A stretch of 64,000 bases of DNA from an uncultured Prochlorococcus sp. (GCF_902616385.1 NZ_CACMSM010000003.1:1-64000); one strand, 5' to 3'. Positions 12,828 through 20,486 are shown, counted from the stretch's first letter. The notes: generated by a model not told the origin, from the letters alone. Made by a program: numbers and translations.

Positions 12828-13087
12828 TATTCAACTGGAGTTAGTGAATAGCAAGTATCTTTATAACCATTTTTTTTATCCCAATCTTTCATCTCTGGAG
12901 TACTTGTAGCAGCAGCAAATCCTTCTAAATCTTTGACTTCAAGTATCAAGTGACTTTTATGTTCATTTACCTTGATGAGTTCATATTCTTCAACATATCG
13001 ATGTCCCTCCTTTTCATGGAAATCAGCTACAAATTTATCGAAATCTTCAAAAGAACAATCAAAAGTAGAAACTATTAAGGTATTCAT
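12827..13087 (-). CDS. Small alpha/beta hypothetical protein (86 aa)
   Basis: First gene of a two-gene unit. The pattern (LIVSTFDCSFEDFDKFVADF, HRYVEEYELIKVNEHKSHLILEVKDLEGFAAA) fits a ferredoxin-like or dabb-type small fold, but I cannot name the family with confidence. The start codon directly abuts the T-run of the hairpin element at 13088-13130, leaving no room for a normal Shine-Dalgarno, which suggests leader-dependent control. Confidence 0.65.
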   Translation of the reverse strand: MNTLIVSTFDCSFEDFDKFVADFHEKEGHRYVEEYELIKVNEHKSHLILEVKDLEGFAAATSTPEMKDWDKKNGYKDTCYSLTPVE

Positions 13088-13132
13088 AAAAAAGAGGGTT
13101 TTATCCCTCTATATTAGATCGACTGCCAATCA
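13088..13132 (-). repeat. Dispersed hairpin-leader element, copy A
   Basis: Read on the minus strand: GATTGGCAGTCGATCTAATAT, then the perfect stem AGAGGG/CCCTCT with loop ATAAAA, then six T and the ATG of the 86-aa gene. Shares GATTGrCAGTCGATCTAA with copy B at 20487. It also lies just past the stop of the 40-aa gene at 13134, so it could double as that gene's terminator. Confidence 0.7.
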
Positions 13133-13133
13133 A

Positions 13134-13256
13134 TTAGTAATTAATTAATTTTCTTTTTCCATCTCTAGTTTCTACTTTATTTATTCTTAACCCTATAAAA
13201 GCAGCCCAAATAACTGCAAATAAAATTGGTAAAAAAATGATTGCAAGTTTCATCAT
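13134..13256 (-). CDS. Small single-span membrane protein (40 aa)
   Basis: Two adjacent ATG codons; the product MMKLAIIFLPILFAVIWAAFIGLRI is one transmembrane segment followed by a short basic tail (VETRDGKRKLINY). The hydrophobic pattern is reminiscent of PsbY-type photosystem subunits, but the match is too weak to name. It is directly upstream of copy A of the hairpin element. Confidence 0.55.
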   Translation of the reverse strand: MMKLAIIFLPILFAVIWAAFIGLRINKVETRDGKRKLINY

Positions 13257-13327
13257 TGTTTTAATCCTGTTATTTGCTCAAAAGAATAACCTTTAAATAA
13301 ATAGGAAAAAATAGGTACTTTATCTAA

Positions 13328-13597
13328 TTAAGCAGCATCATATTCTTTATCATCTTCAAGCTCTCTCATAAATCTTTTATCTAATAAGTAATTGTCTATA
13401 AGCTCTGCTGCCATCTGTATCTCAGCAGCAGGTTCTTGTAGATCTTTGTCTAATAAGTAATTGTCAATAAGCTCTAGATTGTTATTTTCATTAATTTGTT
13501 TATCGCTGTTTAATAGTTCTCTTATGTAGTTATATACAAGCTCTTGATCGTATCCACTTTCTCTAATTTCTTTCAACATTTCGTCTGGAATTTCCAT
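13328..13597 (-). CDS. Hypothetical acidic protein with an internal repeat (89 aa)
   Basis: Strongly acidic, helical, no membrane segment. The decapeptide ELIDNYLLDK occurs twice (around residues 42-51 and 65-74), and the DNA of both copies is nearly identical, indicating recent internal duplication. The N-terminus MEIPDEMLKEIRESGYDQ resembles a small helical regulator, but I recognise no family. Confidence 0.6.
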   Translation of the reverse strand: MEIPDEMLKEIRESGYDQELVYNYIRELLNSDKQINENNNLELIDNYLLDKDLQEPAAEIQMAAELIDNYLLDKRFMRELEDDKEYDAA

Positions 13598-13895
13598 AAT
13601 CGTAACCCCACATGTGACATTTTTTTAGAGCAAATTAGAGACTATATACGCATTCTTACGAAAAAATAAGGAAAAAGCAAGAAAATTGGCGAAAAATCGA
13701 GGTGTATAAATCTAGTATTCGCAATCATTTATGGAAAAAGGTTGGAAGAAGACTTCTATATTTAGGAGCTTATTTTAATACTTAATAGCCATCTACCAAT
13801 AAGAAAGAGGTGCAAGTAGTAAGGGTTTCATAAAAAAACAGCTAATGAAAATAGATTTTATTTAGGATATAAAAACAAAATTTAGGGAGGATTAA

Positions 13896-14273
13896 ATGTC
13901 TATCATTACCGACAATACAGTGTTAGTACATATTTACAGCGGTTTAGAATCTAAAAATAAAATAACTTTAGGTTTATTGGTTGCCCTTACTGCAGAAAAA
14001 AACGATCATAAAGTAACACTTTTTCTGGCAGGAGATGGAGTACAAATATTAAATTGCAAAAAAGCTGGTGAAATAGTTGGTCAAGGTACTGGAGATTTAT
14101 ACGAACATCTTCAAAATTTAAAGAATTCAAAAATTACCATATATGTCTCAGGAATGTCTGCTAAATCTAGGGGTTACGATGAGAAGCTTCTAGATGGATA
14201 CACCGCAGAGTTTGTTATGCCAGATGTTCTAGTTGAAGAATCAATTAAAGCGGATAGCGTACTTTGCTATTAA
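13896..14273 (+). CDS. DsrE/DsrF-like family protein
   Basis: 125 aa alpha/beta protein. The TVLVHIYSGLESKNKITLGLLVALTAEKND opening, VTLFLAGDGVQIL, and IYVSGMSAKSRGYDEKLLDGY fit the DsrE/F-like fold (YchN/TusD type). The family includes sulfur-relay proteins; the usual active-site Cys is here replaced by Ser in VSGMS, so sulfur transfer is doubtful. A strong Shine-Dalgarno (AGGGAGG) lies 5-6 nt before the ATG. A terminator-like hairpin follows. Confidence 0.78.
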   Translation: MSIITDNTVLVHIYSGLESKNKITLGLLVALTAEKNDHKVTLFLAGDGVQILNCKKAGEIVGQGTGDLYEHLQNLKNSKITIYVSGMSAKSRGYDEKLLDGYTAEFVMPDVLVEESIKADSVLCY

Positions 14274-14274
14274 A

Positions 14275-14300
14275 AAAGGAGCTTTTTGCTCTTTATTTTG
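14275..14300 (+). terminator. Probable terminator of the DsrE-like gene
   Basis: Stem AAGGAGC / GCTCTTT (one G-U) around a T5 loop, beginning 2 nt after the stop codon, followed by a T-rich but interrupted tail. Confidence 0.5.
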
Positions 14301-14336
14301 ACTAACAATAAAAATAATTGATTCAAGGTAAAAAAT

Positions 14337-14765
14337 TTATCCCTCAGCAGGAATTAAAATTGGAACATCTTTTGCTCCTATTGCTGCAAACCAAACTATT
14401 GCGTTATCAGTTTCTGCATTGCCCATCGTATGTTTTGGTGTCTTTGGACCAACTATAAAAGTATCCCCTGCTGTATAGATAAGATCTTCCAACCCTTGTC
14501 TTTTAACAACTATAGAACCTTGCTCAACATTGCCTAGTAATGGAATTGGATGAGAGTGGAGCGGAACTATCCCTCCTTCAGCTAACTCGACTCTTTGTAA
14601 TCTTATTTCTGCTTTTCCTTTTGGGTATTTAAGAGCATCTCCATCCATAGTCTCAGAACCTACAAAGACTTCTTGTACATCAACTGGAGATTCTGCAGCT
14701 ATAGAAATACTAGGATTGATAAGCATTAATGCAACAACAAATGCTATGAAAATTTTTTTAATCAT
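14337..14765 (-). CDS. Exported cupin-domain protein
   Basis: 142 aa. A Sec signal peptide is evident (KKIFIAFVVALMLINPSISIAAES). The remainder is a single cupin with EGGIVPLHSHPIPLLGNVEQG, which supplies the His-x-His...Glu metal-binding pattern, and GDTFIVGPKTPKHT as the second motif. Expected in the periplasm or thylakoid lumen. Substrate unknown. Monocistronic. Confidence 0.82.
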   Translation of the reverse strand: MIKKIFIAFVVALMLINPSISIAAESPVDVQEVFVGSETMDGDALKYPKGKAEIRLQRVELAEGGIVPLHSHPIPLLGNVEQGSIVVKRQGLEDLIYTAGDTFIVGPKTPKHTMGNAETDNAIVWFAAIGAKDVPILIPAEG

Positions 14766-14946
14766 GAATTTGAATTTCTAGAAAATTATTTAGCCTAATA
14801 TTATTTATTTTTTTCATTTTTGGCAGTACTTAATTTGACTTTTCAAGTTATTTAATCTAAAACCATTTTTTTAAAAGTTTTTTGTAAAGGTATTGAATTT
14901 TTAAAAATTTTTAGTGCAGACACTGATCAAAATTATTCTCATGAAT

Positions 14947-15667
14947 TTAATAATTTAATTCTTTCATCAATAAATTCCAGCCAATTGATGATGCATTCTT
15001 ATGGAAAGATTCTCTTTCCTCGCACATAAAACCATGATCAGCTCCTTTAACTTCGACATAAATAAATCTCTCTTCTAAAGGATCTAGTTTTTTAAATCTT
15101 TTTTTAAAATCTAATCTATCTTGTAAGGGAATTAAATCATCTGAAGAACCGCATATGAAGATTAACTTTCCGGAAACTTTTTCCAGTAAATCTATAGGTA
15201 CAAAATTAGTATCCTTTCTTGGCGCAGTTAACCCTGCCCCATAAAAACAAAATGTACTATCTATTCCTTTTAACGAAGAAGCTATAACTGCTGCATGACC
15301 CCCAAAACAAAATCCAACAATTGAGATTTTCTTTTTTGGATATTTTTCTTTAACCCAATTTAGTGATGCAGAAATATCTTTAATAATATTTTTTGAAGTA
15401 GTTAAATTTTTATGATACCTTCCTAGTTTTAAGTCTTCTTTGCTATATGCTAAATCTAATTTTGGAGCTGTTCTACCGAAAGAGGTAAGGCTAATACGGG
15501 TATATTATGTCTGGCTAATTTTTCAGAAAAACTCCTTATCCAGTGATTTATCCCAAACACCTCTGGTAAAACTATAGATATGTATATTCACACTCACTAT
15601 CTGAATCTACCCACCAAGATCTAAGAGGTAAATCACCACTATAAACGTTTGTCCATTGACCTTTCAT
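14947..15667 (-). pseudogene. Dienelactone hydrolase-family gene broken by two frameshifts
   Basis: The minus strand encodes a full dienelactone hydrolase in three frames. Frame 1 gives MKGQWTNVYSGDLPLRSWW; near 15585 it shifts to the frame of IVLPEVFGINHWIRSF; near 15480 it shifts again to FGRTAPKLDLAY and stays open to the stop at 14947. The catalytic triad is intact: Cys in GFCFGGH, Asp in GSSDDLIP, His in GADHGF. Two lesions in about 110 nt make an inactive gene likely. A hairpin element (copy D) lies just upstream of the start. Confidence 0.82.
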
Positions 15668-15695
15668 TTGTGATTACATAAAAAGTTTTTGCTAG

Positions 15696-15740
15696 AAAAA
15701 AGAGGATTATGTTCCTCTTAGTTTAGATTGTTTTTCAATG
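15696..15740 (-). repeat. Dispersed hairpin-leader element, copy D
   Basis: Minus strand: ATCTAAACT, then AAGAGGA / TCCTCTT stem (7 bp), then six T, about 30 nt before the ATG of the broken hydrolase. The next gene upstream (15980) is on the plus strand, so this copy cannot be the terminator of an upstream minus-strand gene. The remaining spacer 15741-15979 is AT-rich with nothing else visible. Confidence 0.6.
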
Positions 15741-15979
15741 TAAATTTTCCTTATTCAACTTTATAAATTAAATCTTAAATAATGTAGAGAAACTTATACA
15801 GAATTCATTTTTATATAAGTTATATAAATCAAATTAAGTAGTCTTTTTTACCAATTAAATACACCTGTTGCTAAATAAATATATTTGTCCTTGAAAAGCC
15901 CCTAAAAAATACTTTTTCTTGAAATAAAGATTGACAAGACATTCATAAAAAAAACTTTTATAAAACATTAACTTCTTTT

Positions 15980-16294
15980 ATGAATATGTTTTTAACCAAC
16001 AAGACTCGCCTAAAAATTAAAGATATTGTAAAGAGGATTTCACTAGATGAACCTGTCGCGTTGGAAGAAAGAATTTATGTAGAAAAGTTTGCAAAACATA
16101 ATTCAACTATATGGACATGGCTTAAGAAAGCTAATAGCTTGAGGAGATATGGCAAACAAAAATCAGATGGAATAAATGGACTTATCCAGAATCTTGGCCT
16201 TGATGGTTTAGAAACTGAAAATCATTTCGATCCCAAAAATGATGATCTCGCTGATTGGTTTAGTGGATCTCCTGATTGGGTTAGGAGGAGCTAA
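15980..16294 (+). CDS. Hypothetical protein (104 aa)
   Basis: Basic N-terminal half (KTRLKIKDIVKRISLDEPVALEERIYVEKFAKHNSTIWTWLKKANSLRRYG) and acidic C-terminus with FDPKNDDLADWFSGSPDWVRRS. No membrane segment or cysteines. The layout is typical of small conserved picocyanobacterial proteins, but I cannot name a family. Single gene. Confidence 0.7.
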   Translation: MNMFLTNKTRLKIKDIVKRISLDEPVALEERIYVEKFAKHNSTIWTWLKKANSLRRYGKQKSDGINGLIQNLGLDGLETENHFDPKNDDLADWFSGSPDWVRRS

Positions 16295-16321
16295 TTGCCC
16301 TTATTTTAAAATGAATTCAAA

Positions 16322-16495
16322 TTAATAATGAAAAAAGGGAACCTCCTCAACTTGTCTTGGAGCATAATCACAAATTCCGAATTGCATACATTCCATTTGA
16401 GCATCAGTTAGTTTTCTCTCAATTGATAACGTATCAAACAAACCACCAAATGCATGTTGAATTTTATTTTTAATTAGATTTCCGTAAGTAATAAT
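16322..16495 (-). pseudogene. Open frame without a usable start codon
   Basis: A 57-codon protein-like frame (ITYGNLIKNKIQHAFGGL..., ending CDYAPRQVEEVPFFHY) with even composition and Cys-containing segment ECMQFGIC. No ATG, GTG or TTG lies at its head; the frame closes with TAA upstream, and the only internal ATG codons are late. Either an ATT start or a gene that lost its start. Confidence 0.4.
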
Positions 16496-16684
16496 TAACC
16501 CCCTTTTTTAAGAAGTTATTTAGGATTAGTGATATTCAATAATCAAGAGTTTTAATACCTAAAAGTACAAAATATAAATTAATCGTTTTTAAAATATTTC
16601 ACTAAATTCATAATCAGTATTTTTGCTCTAGGAAATTTGAATCATCACCTTTAAATTAGATCCACTGATTGGAGGTTTCACTTC

Positions 16685-16792
16685 ATGAGTACTTACAAAA
16701 CGAAATACTTTAAAAACACAAAAAAGATCAATAACACTCTTTGGTTGGATAAATTAATTAATCAACTTGAAAAAAAATCAAAGGGAGTTTGA
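16685..16792 (+). CDS. Micro-protein, MST...NNTxWLDxLIN family (35 aa)
   Basis: Short basic protein containing NNTLWLDKLINQLEKK. It matches the 38-aa product at 17594 (NNTEWLDELINKIES), which supports both as genuine genes. Its stop is 2 nt upstream of the next ATG, with a GGGAG Shine-Dalgarno inside its 3' end. Confidence 0.6.
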   Translation: MSTYKTKYFKNTKKINNTLWLDKLINQLEKKSKGV

Positions 16793-16794
16793 TC

Positions 16795-16959
16795 ATGAAT
16801 ACATTTAGAAATAAACAATTCAAAAATGAATTAGATCCCAAGTATGCCTTCTATGATTGTCTTCGTAGTTGCGAAATTAAGCGTAGTTCTGAAAAGTCTT
16901 TAGAAGAATGCGTCGAAAATTGTGAACCTAGTCCATTACCAAAGAATCTCGATGGCTAA
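16795..16959 (+). CDS. Small twin-CX3C protein (54 aa)
   Basis: Follows the preceding micro-gene with a 2-nt gap. It contains two CX3C pairs (CLRSC and CVENC, 12 residues apart) in a helical context, the layout of helical-hairpin disulfide or metal-binding proteins. No signal peptide. Another protein with the same layout is at 35627. Function unknown. Confidence 0.65.
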   Translation: MNTFRNKQFKNELDPKYAFYDCLRSCEIKRSSEKSLEECVENCEPSPLPKNLDG

Positions 16960-17036
16960 AAATAGGAATTTAAACTCTATTCAATATCTATTCTGCCTTT
17001 ATAAGGTTTTTATATAAATTTAAGGAGCGTAATCTT

Positions 17037-17195
17037 ATGACTAACCTTGCAATTAAACTACTTCTTCTAATTATAGTTTTAGTTAATTTTGGAACGATCC
17101 TTACCGCTAAAATTTATTCACAATCAGTAAAAGAAATTCAACGTAAGAAATTATTTTGTAGTGAATCTAAAAGTAACCCATATTGTGTTTTTTAA
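17037..17195 (+). CDS. Small membrane protein with C-terminal cysteines (52 aa)
   Basis: N-terminal transmembrane helix (LAIKLLLLIIVLVNFGTILTA), then a basic stretch and FCSESKSNPYC. A Shine-Dalgarno (AAGGAG) stands about 10 nt before the ATG. Same strand as the two preceding micro-genes. Family not recognised. Confidence 0.6.
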   Translation: MTNLAIKLLLLIIVLVNFGTILTAKIYSQSVKEIQRKKLFCSESKSNPYCVF

Positions 17196-17262
17196 TAAAT
17201 TAATTACAAACTAATAACTCTCAAAATAGAGATCTAATATTAAAAATTAAGGTCCACCAAAA

Positions 17263-17370
17263 CTAAAAATAAGGTGTATGTGGTACTTCTGTTTTTAATG
17301 AATCTCCGTAGTAACTTTCAGCTGACTTTAATAGGATCCAATGAATAAAGTTGAGAAAAGATTTTTCCAT
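17263..17370 (-). CDS. Micro-protein of the NFxxWxLLxSAES family (35 aa)
   Basis: Product MEKSFLNFIHWILLKSAESY. It aligns with the 39-aa product at 23463 (MEKALVNFFYWLLIRSAESH) over the first 25 residues, so both are probably real. Amphipathic and possibly membrane-surface bound. Spacer 17371-17593 holds only an out-of-frame ORF that I do not accept. Confidence 0.6.
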   Translation of the reverse strand: MEKSFLNFIHWILLKSAESYYGDSLKTEVPHTPYF

Positions 17371-17593
17371 GGGAACTTCTATACATTTAAATCTTCAAAT
17401 CAGAATTTCAAATAAAAACATCGTAGAAAATACTTAACTGAAGAGATTTAGATTTTCTTAGTTAATTTGTGTTGGTTAGGTTTGTATGAAATGCTACTAA
17501 AGCTTGTCTTATCAATCGATTTGGTAATATTGCTTATTGATTCCTGTAAGTTCAAAAGGTACATTAAATGGACATTCTTAATAAAAGAAATTT

Positions 17594-17710
17594 ATGAGTA
17601 CTCAAAAAAGTCAAAGCCATAAAAGACAAGAGCAAAATAACACAGAATGGTTAGATGAATTAATCAATAAGATTGAAAGCATGAAAAACAAAATATCAAA
17701 TACTTATTAA
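17594..17710 (+). CDS. Micro-protein, MST...NNTxWLDxLIN family (38 aa)
   Basis: Paralogue of the 16685 product: both start MST and share NNTxWLDxLINxxE. Hydrophilic and helical. It is convergent with the LOG-family gene (stops about 40 nt apart). Function unknown. Confidence 0.6.
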   Translation: MSTQKSQSHKRQEQNNTEWLDELINKIESMKNKISNTY

Positions 17711-17750
17711 TCATTCTTCTACATTTGTTATCAAGTCAGCTTGTAGTTTT

Positions 17751-18614
17751 CTAGACTGACTTTCTTGATGATTTGATAATTTTCCATGCTTCTGATGCAG
17801 TGTCTGCATATTGGAAAAGATTTAAATGTTCATCTTCAATTAATCCAAGATCAGCTAAATATTCAAAGTTAATTATCTTATTCCAATACTCTCTACCAAA
17901 AAGTATGATTGGGATTTTAGTTTTCATTCCTGTTTGACAAAGTGTCAATAGTTCAAATAATTCATCTAGTGTTCCAAAACCTCCAGGAAAAAATACGGCG
18001 GCTACTGATCGCATAACAAAATGGATCTTTCTTAATGCAAAATAATTAAATTTAAAGCAAAGACCGGGAGTTATAAAAGCATTTGGGACTTGTTCATTAG
18101 GGAGACTGATATTTAACCCAATAGACTTACAATTTGCTTCAAATGCACCTCTATTAGCAGCTTCCATAATTCCTGGCCCCCCACCTGTAACAATCACATG
18201 AGAATTACAGTTTTTATTTTGATTATTAATTGAAGCAAGTTTAGAAAACTCCCTTGCAGATTGATAGTAACTACTCATTAGAAGCAAATTTTCTAATCTA
18301 TTTAAATTTCGTTTTAGAAGTATCGATTTATGATTTTTTTTAATTAATTCTTTTATATTTTCAATTCTCTTTTTTGTATTTGATTCTTCTGCAATGCTTG
18401 CGCCTCCAAAAATAATTATGGTTGAAAGAATTTTATTTTCTTCAAGGATTAAATCTGGTTTAGTAATTTCAAGAAGCATTCTAACTCCACGCATTTCATT
18501 TCGGCTTAGTAGGCCAATATCTTCGTGAGCCAATTTATAAGTATCAGAATTAATAATTAAATTCAGGTTTTTTAAATTATTACTAGGGGATATATGTTTT
18601 TTCATTTCAAACAA
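17751..18614 (-). CDS. LOG-family (TIGR00730-like) nucleotide phosphoribohydrolase
   Basis: 287 aa Rossmann-fold protein of the LOG/lysine-decarboxylase-like family. The signature loops are present: VTGGGPGIMEAANRGAFEA and FFPGGFGTLDELFELLTL (PGGxGTxxE). Such enzymes release ribose-5-phosphate from nucleoside monophosphates (cytokinin activation in plants). The first 110 residues are extra relative to minimal LOG proteins. It overlaps the upstream cupin gene by 8 nt. Confidence 0.87.
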   Translation of the reverse strand: MFEMKKHISPSNNLKNLNLIINSDTYKLAHEDIGLLSRNEMRGVRMLLEITKPDLILEENKILSTIIIFGGASIAEESNTKKRIENIKELIKKNHKSILLKRNLNRLENLLLMSSYYQSAREFSKLASINNQNKNCNSHVIVTGGGPGIMEAANRGAFEANCKSIGLNISLPNEQVPNAFITPGLCFKFNYFALRKIHFVMRSVAAVFFPGGFGTLDELFELLTLCQTGMKTKIPIILFGREYWNKIINFEYLADLGLIEDEHLNLFQYADTASEAWKIIKSSRKSV

Positions 18615-19125
18615 GAGTTTTTACTTTTCTTTCTATAGGATTAAAATTGACTCTTTTGATTTTGTTATTTTCGTAAATCCAATAAACAGGCGGACTTTTT
18701 CTTGCCTTAATTAAATTAATTTTGTCTAATTTTTGAGGGATAAATTCTTTAGCAGGATCAAAAAATTTATCTCTTTTGGGTTGGTTTAAAACAATACTAC
18801 CTTCTTTCACTGAGATAGATCTGTGATAAGTTCCTATAGGAATTTCTAATGCTCCCATAGATCTATTTAAATAAATCACATGATGAGGTTCATCCCAGGA
18901 AGGATTTATTAAAACAAATTTCCTTTCTCCAGTGATAACTAAATTGTGATCAATTTGATGATTGTGAACGTAATATTGCTCATCTTTTAAATCATCTGGA
19001 GGAGATATAGCTTTTCCAGAATGGATCACAACATCAGAACCATTAGAACTATCTATGCCGGCATCGAAGAATGTGACTTTTGGAGTCTCTCTAAAAATAT
19101 TTATTGGGAAGAATCTTAATTCCAT
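18607..19125 (-). CDS. Cupin-like hypothetical protein
   Basis: 172 aa. The strand-rich middle (NLVITGERKFVLINPSWDEPHHVIYLNRSMGALEIPIGTYHRSI) has the shape of a RmlC-like cupin with DEPHHV and YHR as possible ligand positions. I cannot assign a subfamily. It overlaps the start of the LOG-family gene by 8 nt, so the two are probably made together. Confidence 0.6.
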   Translation of the reverse strand: MELRFFPINIFRETPKVTFFDAGIDSSNGSDVVIHSGKAISPPDDLKDEQYYVHNHQIDHNLVITGERKFVLINPSWDEPHHVIYLNRSMGALEIPIGTYHRSISVKEGSIVLNQPKRDKFFDPAKEFIPQKLDKINLIKARKSPPVYWIYENNKIKRVNFNPIERKVKTLV

Positions 19126-19204
19126 AGTGCTAACTCCCTTTTTGAAAATTTATAAATACTAATAAAAATTTATTTACTTTTAAAAAACAGCTATTTTATT
19201 ATTT

Positions 19205-19351
19205 TTAATTGCAACAAACCAGGCAATCTTCTTGATTTGGATAATCTATACATTCTTTGTTTAAAGTTTCTTCTAAAAAATCTACTTTTTTAACATAATC
19301 AAGATCTTTTAATTTTTTGTTTGGAACCGTGAACTGAGTTTGTAGTTTCAT
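19205..19351 (-). CDS. Small protein with Cys-rich tail (48 aa)
   Basis: Good Shine-Dalgarno (TAGGAGAA) before the ATG. Hydrophilic N-terminal half, then the tail ECIDYPNQEDCLVCCN. The tail pattern EC-x(3)-P-x(4)-C-x(2-3)-C matches the end of the product at 19564, implying a small paralogous family. A metal or redox role is possible but not shown. Confidence 0.6.
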   Translation of the reverse strand: MKLQTQFTVPNKKLKDLDYVKKVDFLEETLNKECIDYPNQEDCLVCCN

Positions 19352-19376
19352 TTTCTATTCTCCTAATTAATACTGT

Positions 19377-19478
19377 TTAATACTGTTTTTTGAATCCATT
19401 CCAAGTTTGAGAAAACCTTAATCCTAAATAAGAAATTAAAATTGTCCAAAATAAAATTTCTATACCTAAATTAGTCAT
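19377..19478 (-). CDS. Single-span membrane micro-protein (33 aa)
   Basis: Very strong Shine-Dalgarno (AAAGGAGG) 9 nt before the ATG. Product MTNLGIEILFWTILISYLGL is one membrane helix, followed by FSQTWNGFKKQY. Its stop is 25 nt upstream of the Cys-tail gene, so they may form a unit. Confidence 0.6.
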   Translation of the reverse strand: MTNLGIEILFWTILISYLGLRFSQTWNGFKKQY

Positions 19479-19563
19479 TTGCTTGGCCTCCTTTCTATCT
19501 GATTATTCTTTAGTACGGGTATTAGGTAAAAATCAAGCGTAAGAATACCTAAAAGTTAAAGTT

Positions 19564-19716
19564 TCAATCACAAAAAATCTTGCAATGGTTGTTACTCGGA
19601 TGTTCTGCACATTCGTTATTCCAATAAGCTTCAAATTCTTTGAGCTCATTATCAAATAAAAGGTTTTTTTTATCCAAATTAATTTCTTTGATAGTAAATG
19701 TGTCATTTAGAGCCAT
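19564..19716 (-). CDS. Small protein with Cys-rich tail (50 aa; ORF track start too long)
   Basis: The track lists an 89-aa ORF to 19833, but the internal ATG at 19716 has an AGAGGTAAG Shine-Dalgarno and starts a compact protein (MALNDTFTIKEINLD). It ends ECAEHPSNNHCKIFCD, like the tail of the 19205 product. The upstream extension looks like untranslated sequence. Confidence 0.55.
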   Translation of the reverse strand: MALNDTFTIKEINLDKKNLLFDNELKEFEAYWNNECAEHPSNNHCKIFCD

Positions 19717-19952
19717 AAGACTTACCTCTTGACTACAACTATGTTCTAATTCATTTGAATAGTAAATTTCAAGTTTTATGTGTGCGGTTAGAGGAACAAA
19801 ATTGTACGGATTAAGGATCAAAAAAAATCTCAAATTATGAATAATTGCAAGGAAAATATCTTCAAAAAATTTATTCCAACTTTAAAAAAAATTGTATAAA
19901 TTTTGTTAGAAATTTTATTCTCTTAATACCTTCTTAGGTCTGCTAGTATCTA

Positions 19953-20082
19953 TTATTCATCTAATCTATCTCCATATTCTCTTAAAATCTCAGCCATCTT
20001 TTGATGTGGAATTTCTTGTCGATATTCTCTACAAAAATTAAAAAATTTATCTAATAAATCTTTATTGGAAAAGATATAAAAA
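19953..20082 (-). pseudogene. Open frame without start codon, 3' of a membrane micro-operon
   Basis: Protein-like minus-strand frame (KDLLDKFFNFCREYRQEIPHQKMAEILREYGDRLDE) that runs straight after the 31-aa gene but has no ATG/GTG/TTG at its head. Only a late internal ATG exists. Probably a decayed gene or fragment. Confidence 0.35.
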
Positions 20083-20178
20083 TTAGCGTCTCATTTTAAA
20101 AGTAAAGTATGCAAATCCACCAAGCAATAAAAGACTCACAACCCCATAAGTTATTGCTATGCCGTACATGTAAGTCAT
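20083..20178 (-). CDS. Membrane micro-protein 3 of a three-gene overlap unit (31 aa)
   Basis: MTYMYGIAITYGVVSLLLLGGFAYFTF is a single membrane helix with a basic end (KMRR). Its ATG overlaps the stop of the 46-aa gene (ATGA). The third member of a tightly coupled set of very small membrane proteins; function unknown. Confidence 0.6.
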   Translation of the reverse strand: MTYMYGIAITYGVVSLLLLGGFAYFTFKMRR

Positions 20179-20315
20179 TTATTTATAAAGACATAAGCAG
20201 AATATAAATAAACTAAGAAAACTCCAATAGCTATGGAACTTCCATAAATAAAAAAGTTCCAAAATCTATATAATTTAGGTTTTTTAAATTCTTTTTCTTC
20301 TTCTTTAGTAATCAT
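20175..20315 (-). CDS. Membrane micro-protein 2 of the overlap unit (46 aa)
   Basis: Charged N-terminus (MITKEEEKEFKKPKLYRFW) then one membrane helix. ATGA overlaps at both ends with the 38-aa and 31-aa genes. It looks like a small photosystem or transport subunit, but no family is recognised. Confidence 0.6.
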   Translation of the reverse strand: MITKEEEKEFKKPKLYRFWNFFIYGSSIAIGVFLVYLYSAYVFINK

Positions 20316-20428
20316 TTATTTTCTTTTTCTTTTCTGGCAGCATTACCTTTTGCTCTTAATACCAAAGTTATCGTAAGAGCAGCGCTTAAAATCACAGCAT
20401 CAATTAATAGGTGCGGGGAAATATTCAT
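20312..20428 (-). CDS. Membrane micro-protein 1 of the overlap unit (38 aa)
   Basis: First of three ATGA-coupled genes. Membrane helix LLIDAVILSAALTITLVL then a basic, Glu/Lys-rich tail. The hairpin-leader element copy B lies about 60 nt upstream. Confidence 0.58.
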   Translation of the reverse strand: MNISPHLLIDAVILSAALTITLVLRAKGNAARKEKENK

Positions 20429-20486
20429 CAGCTGAAAAGAGAAATAAGAAGAGTCAATATTTTTTCAGCAATAAATCTATTAAACA

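Noticed and set aside
13134-13256. Assignment of the 40-aa membrane protein as PsbY
   Set aside because: Only the general hydrophobic pattern agrees; no diagnostic residues.
17491-17622. 43-codon ORF with hydrophobic start
   Set aside because: Overlaps the 17594 micro-gene in another frame; that gene has a paralogue and is better supported.
20428-20486. Upstream peptide ORF in the leader of the three-gene membrane unit
   Set aside because: The frame from the ATG at 20486 closes after 10 codons and has no ribosome site.
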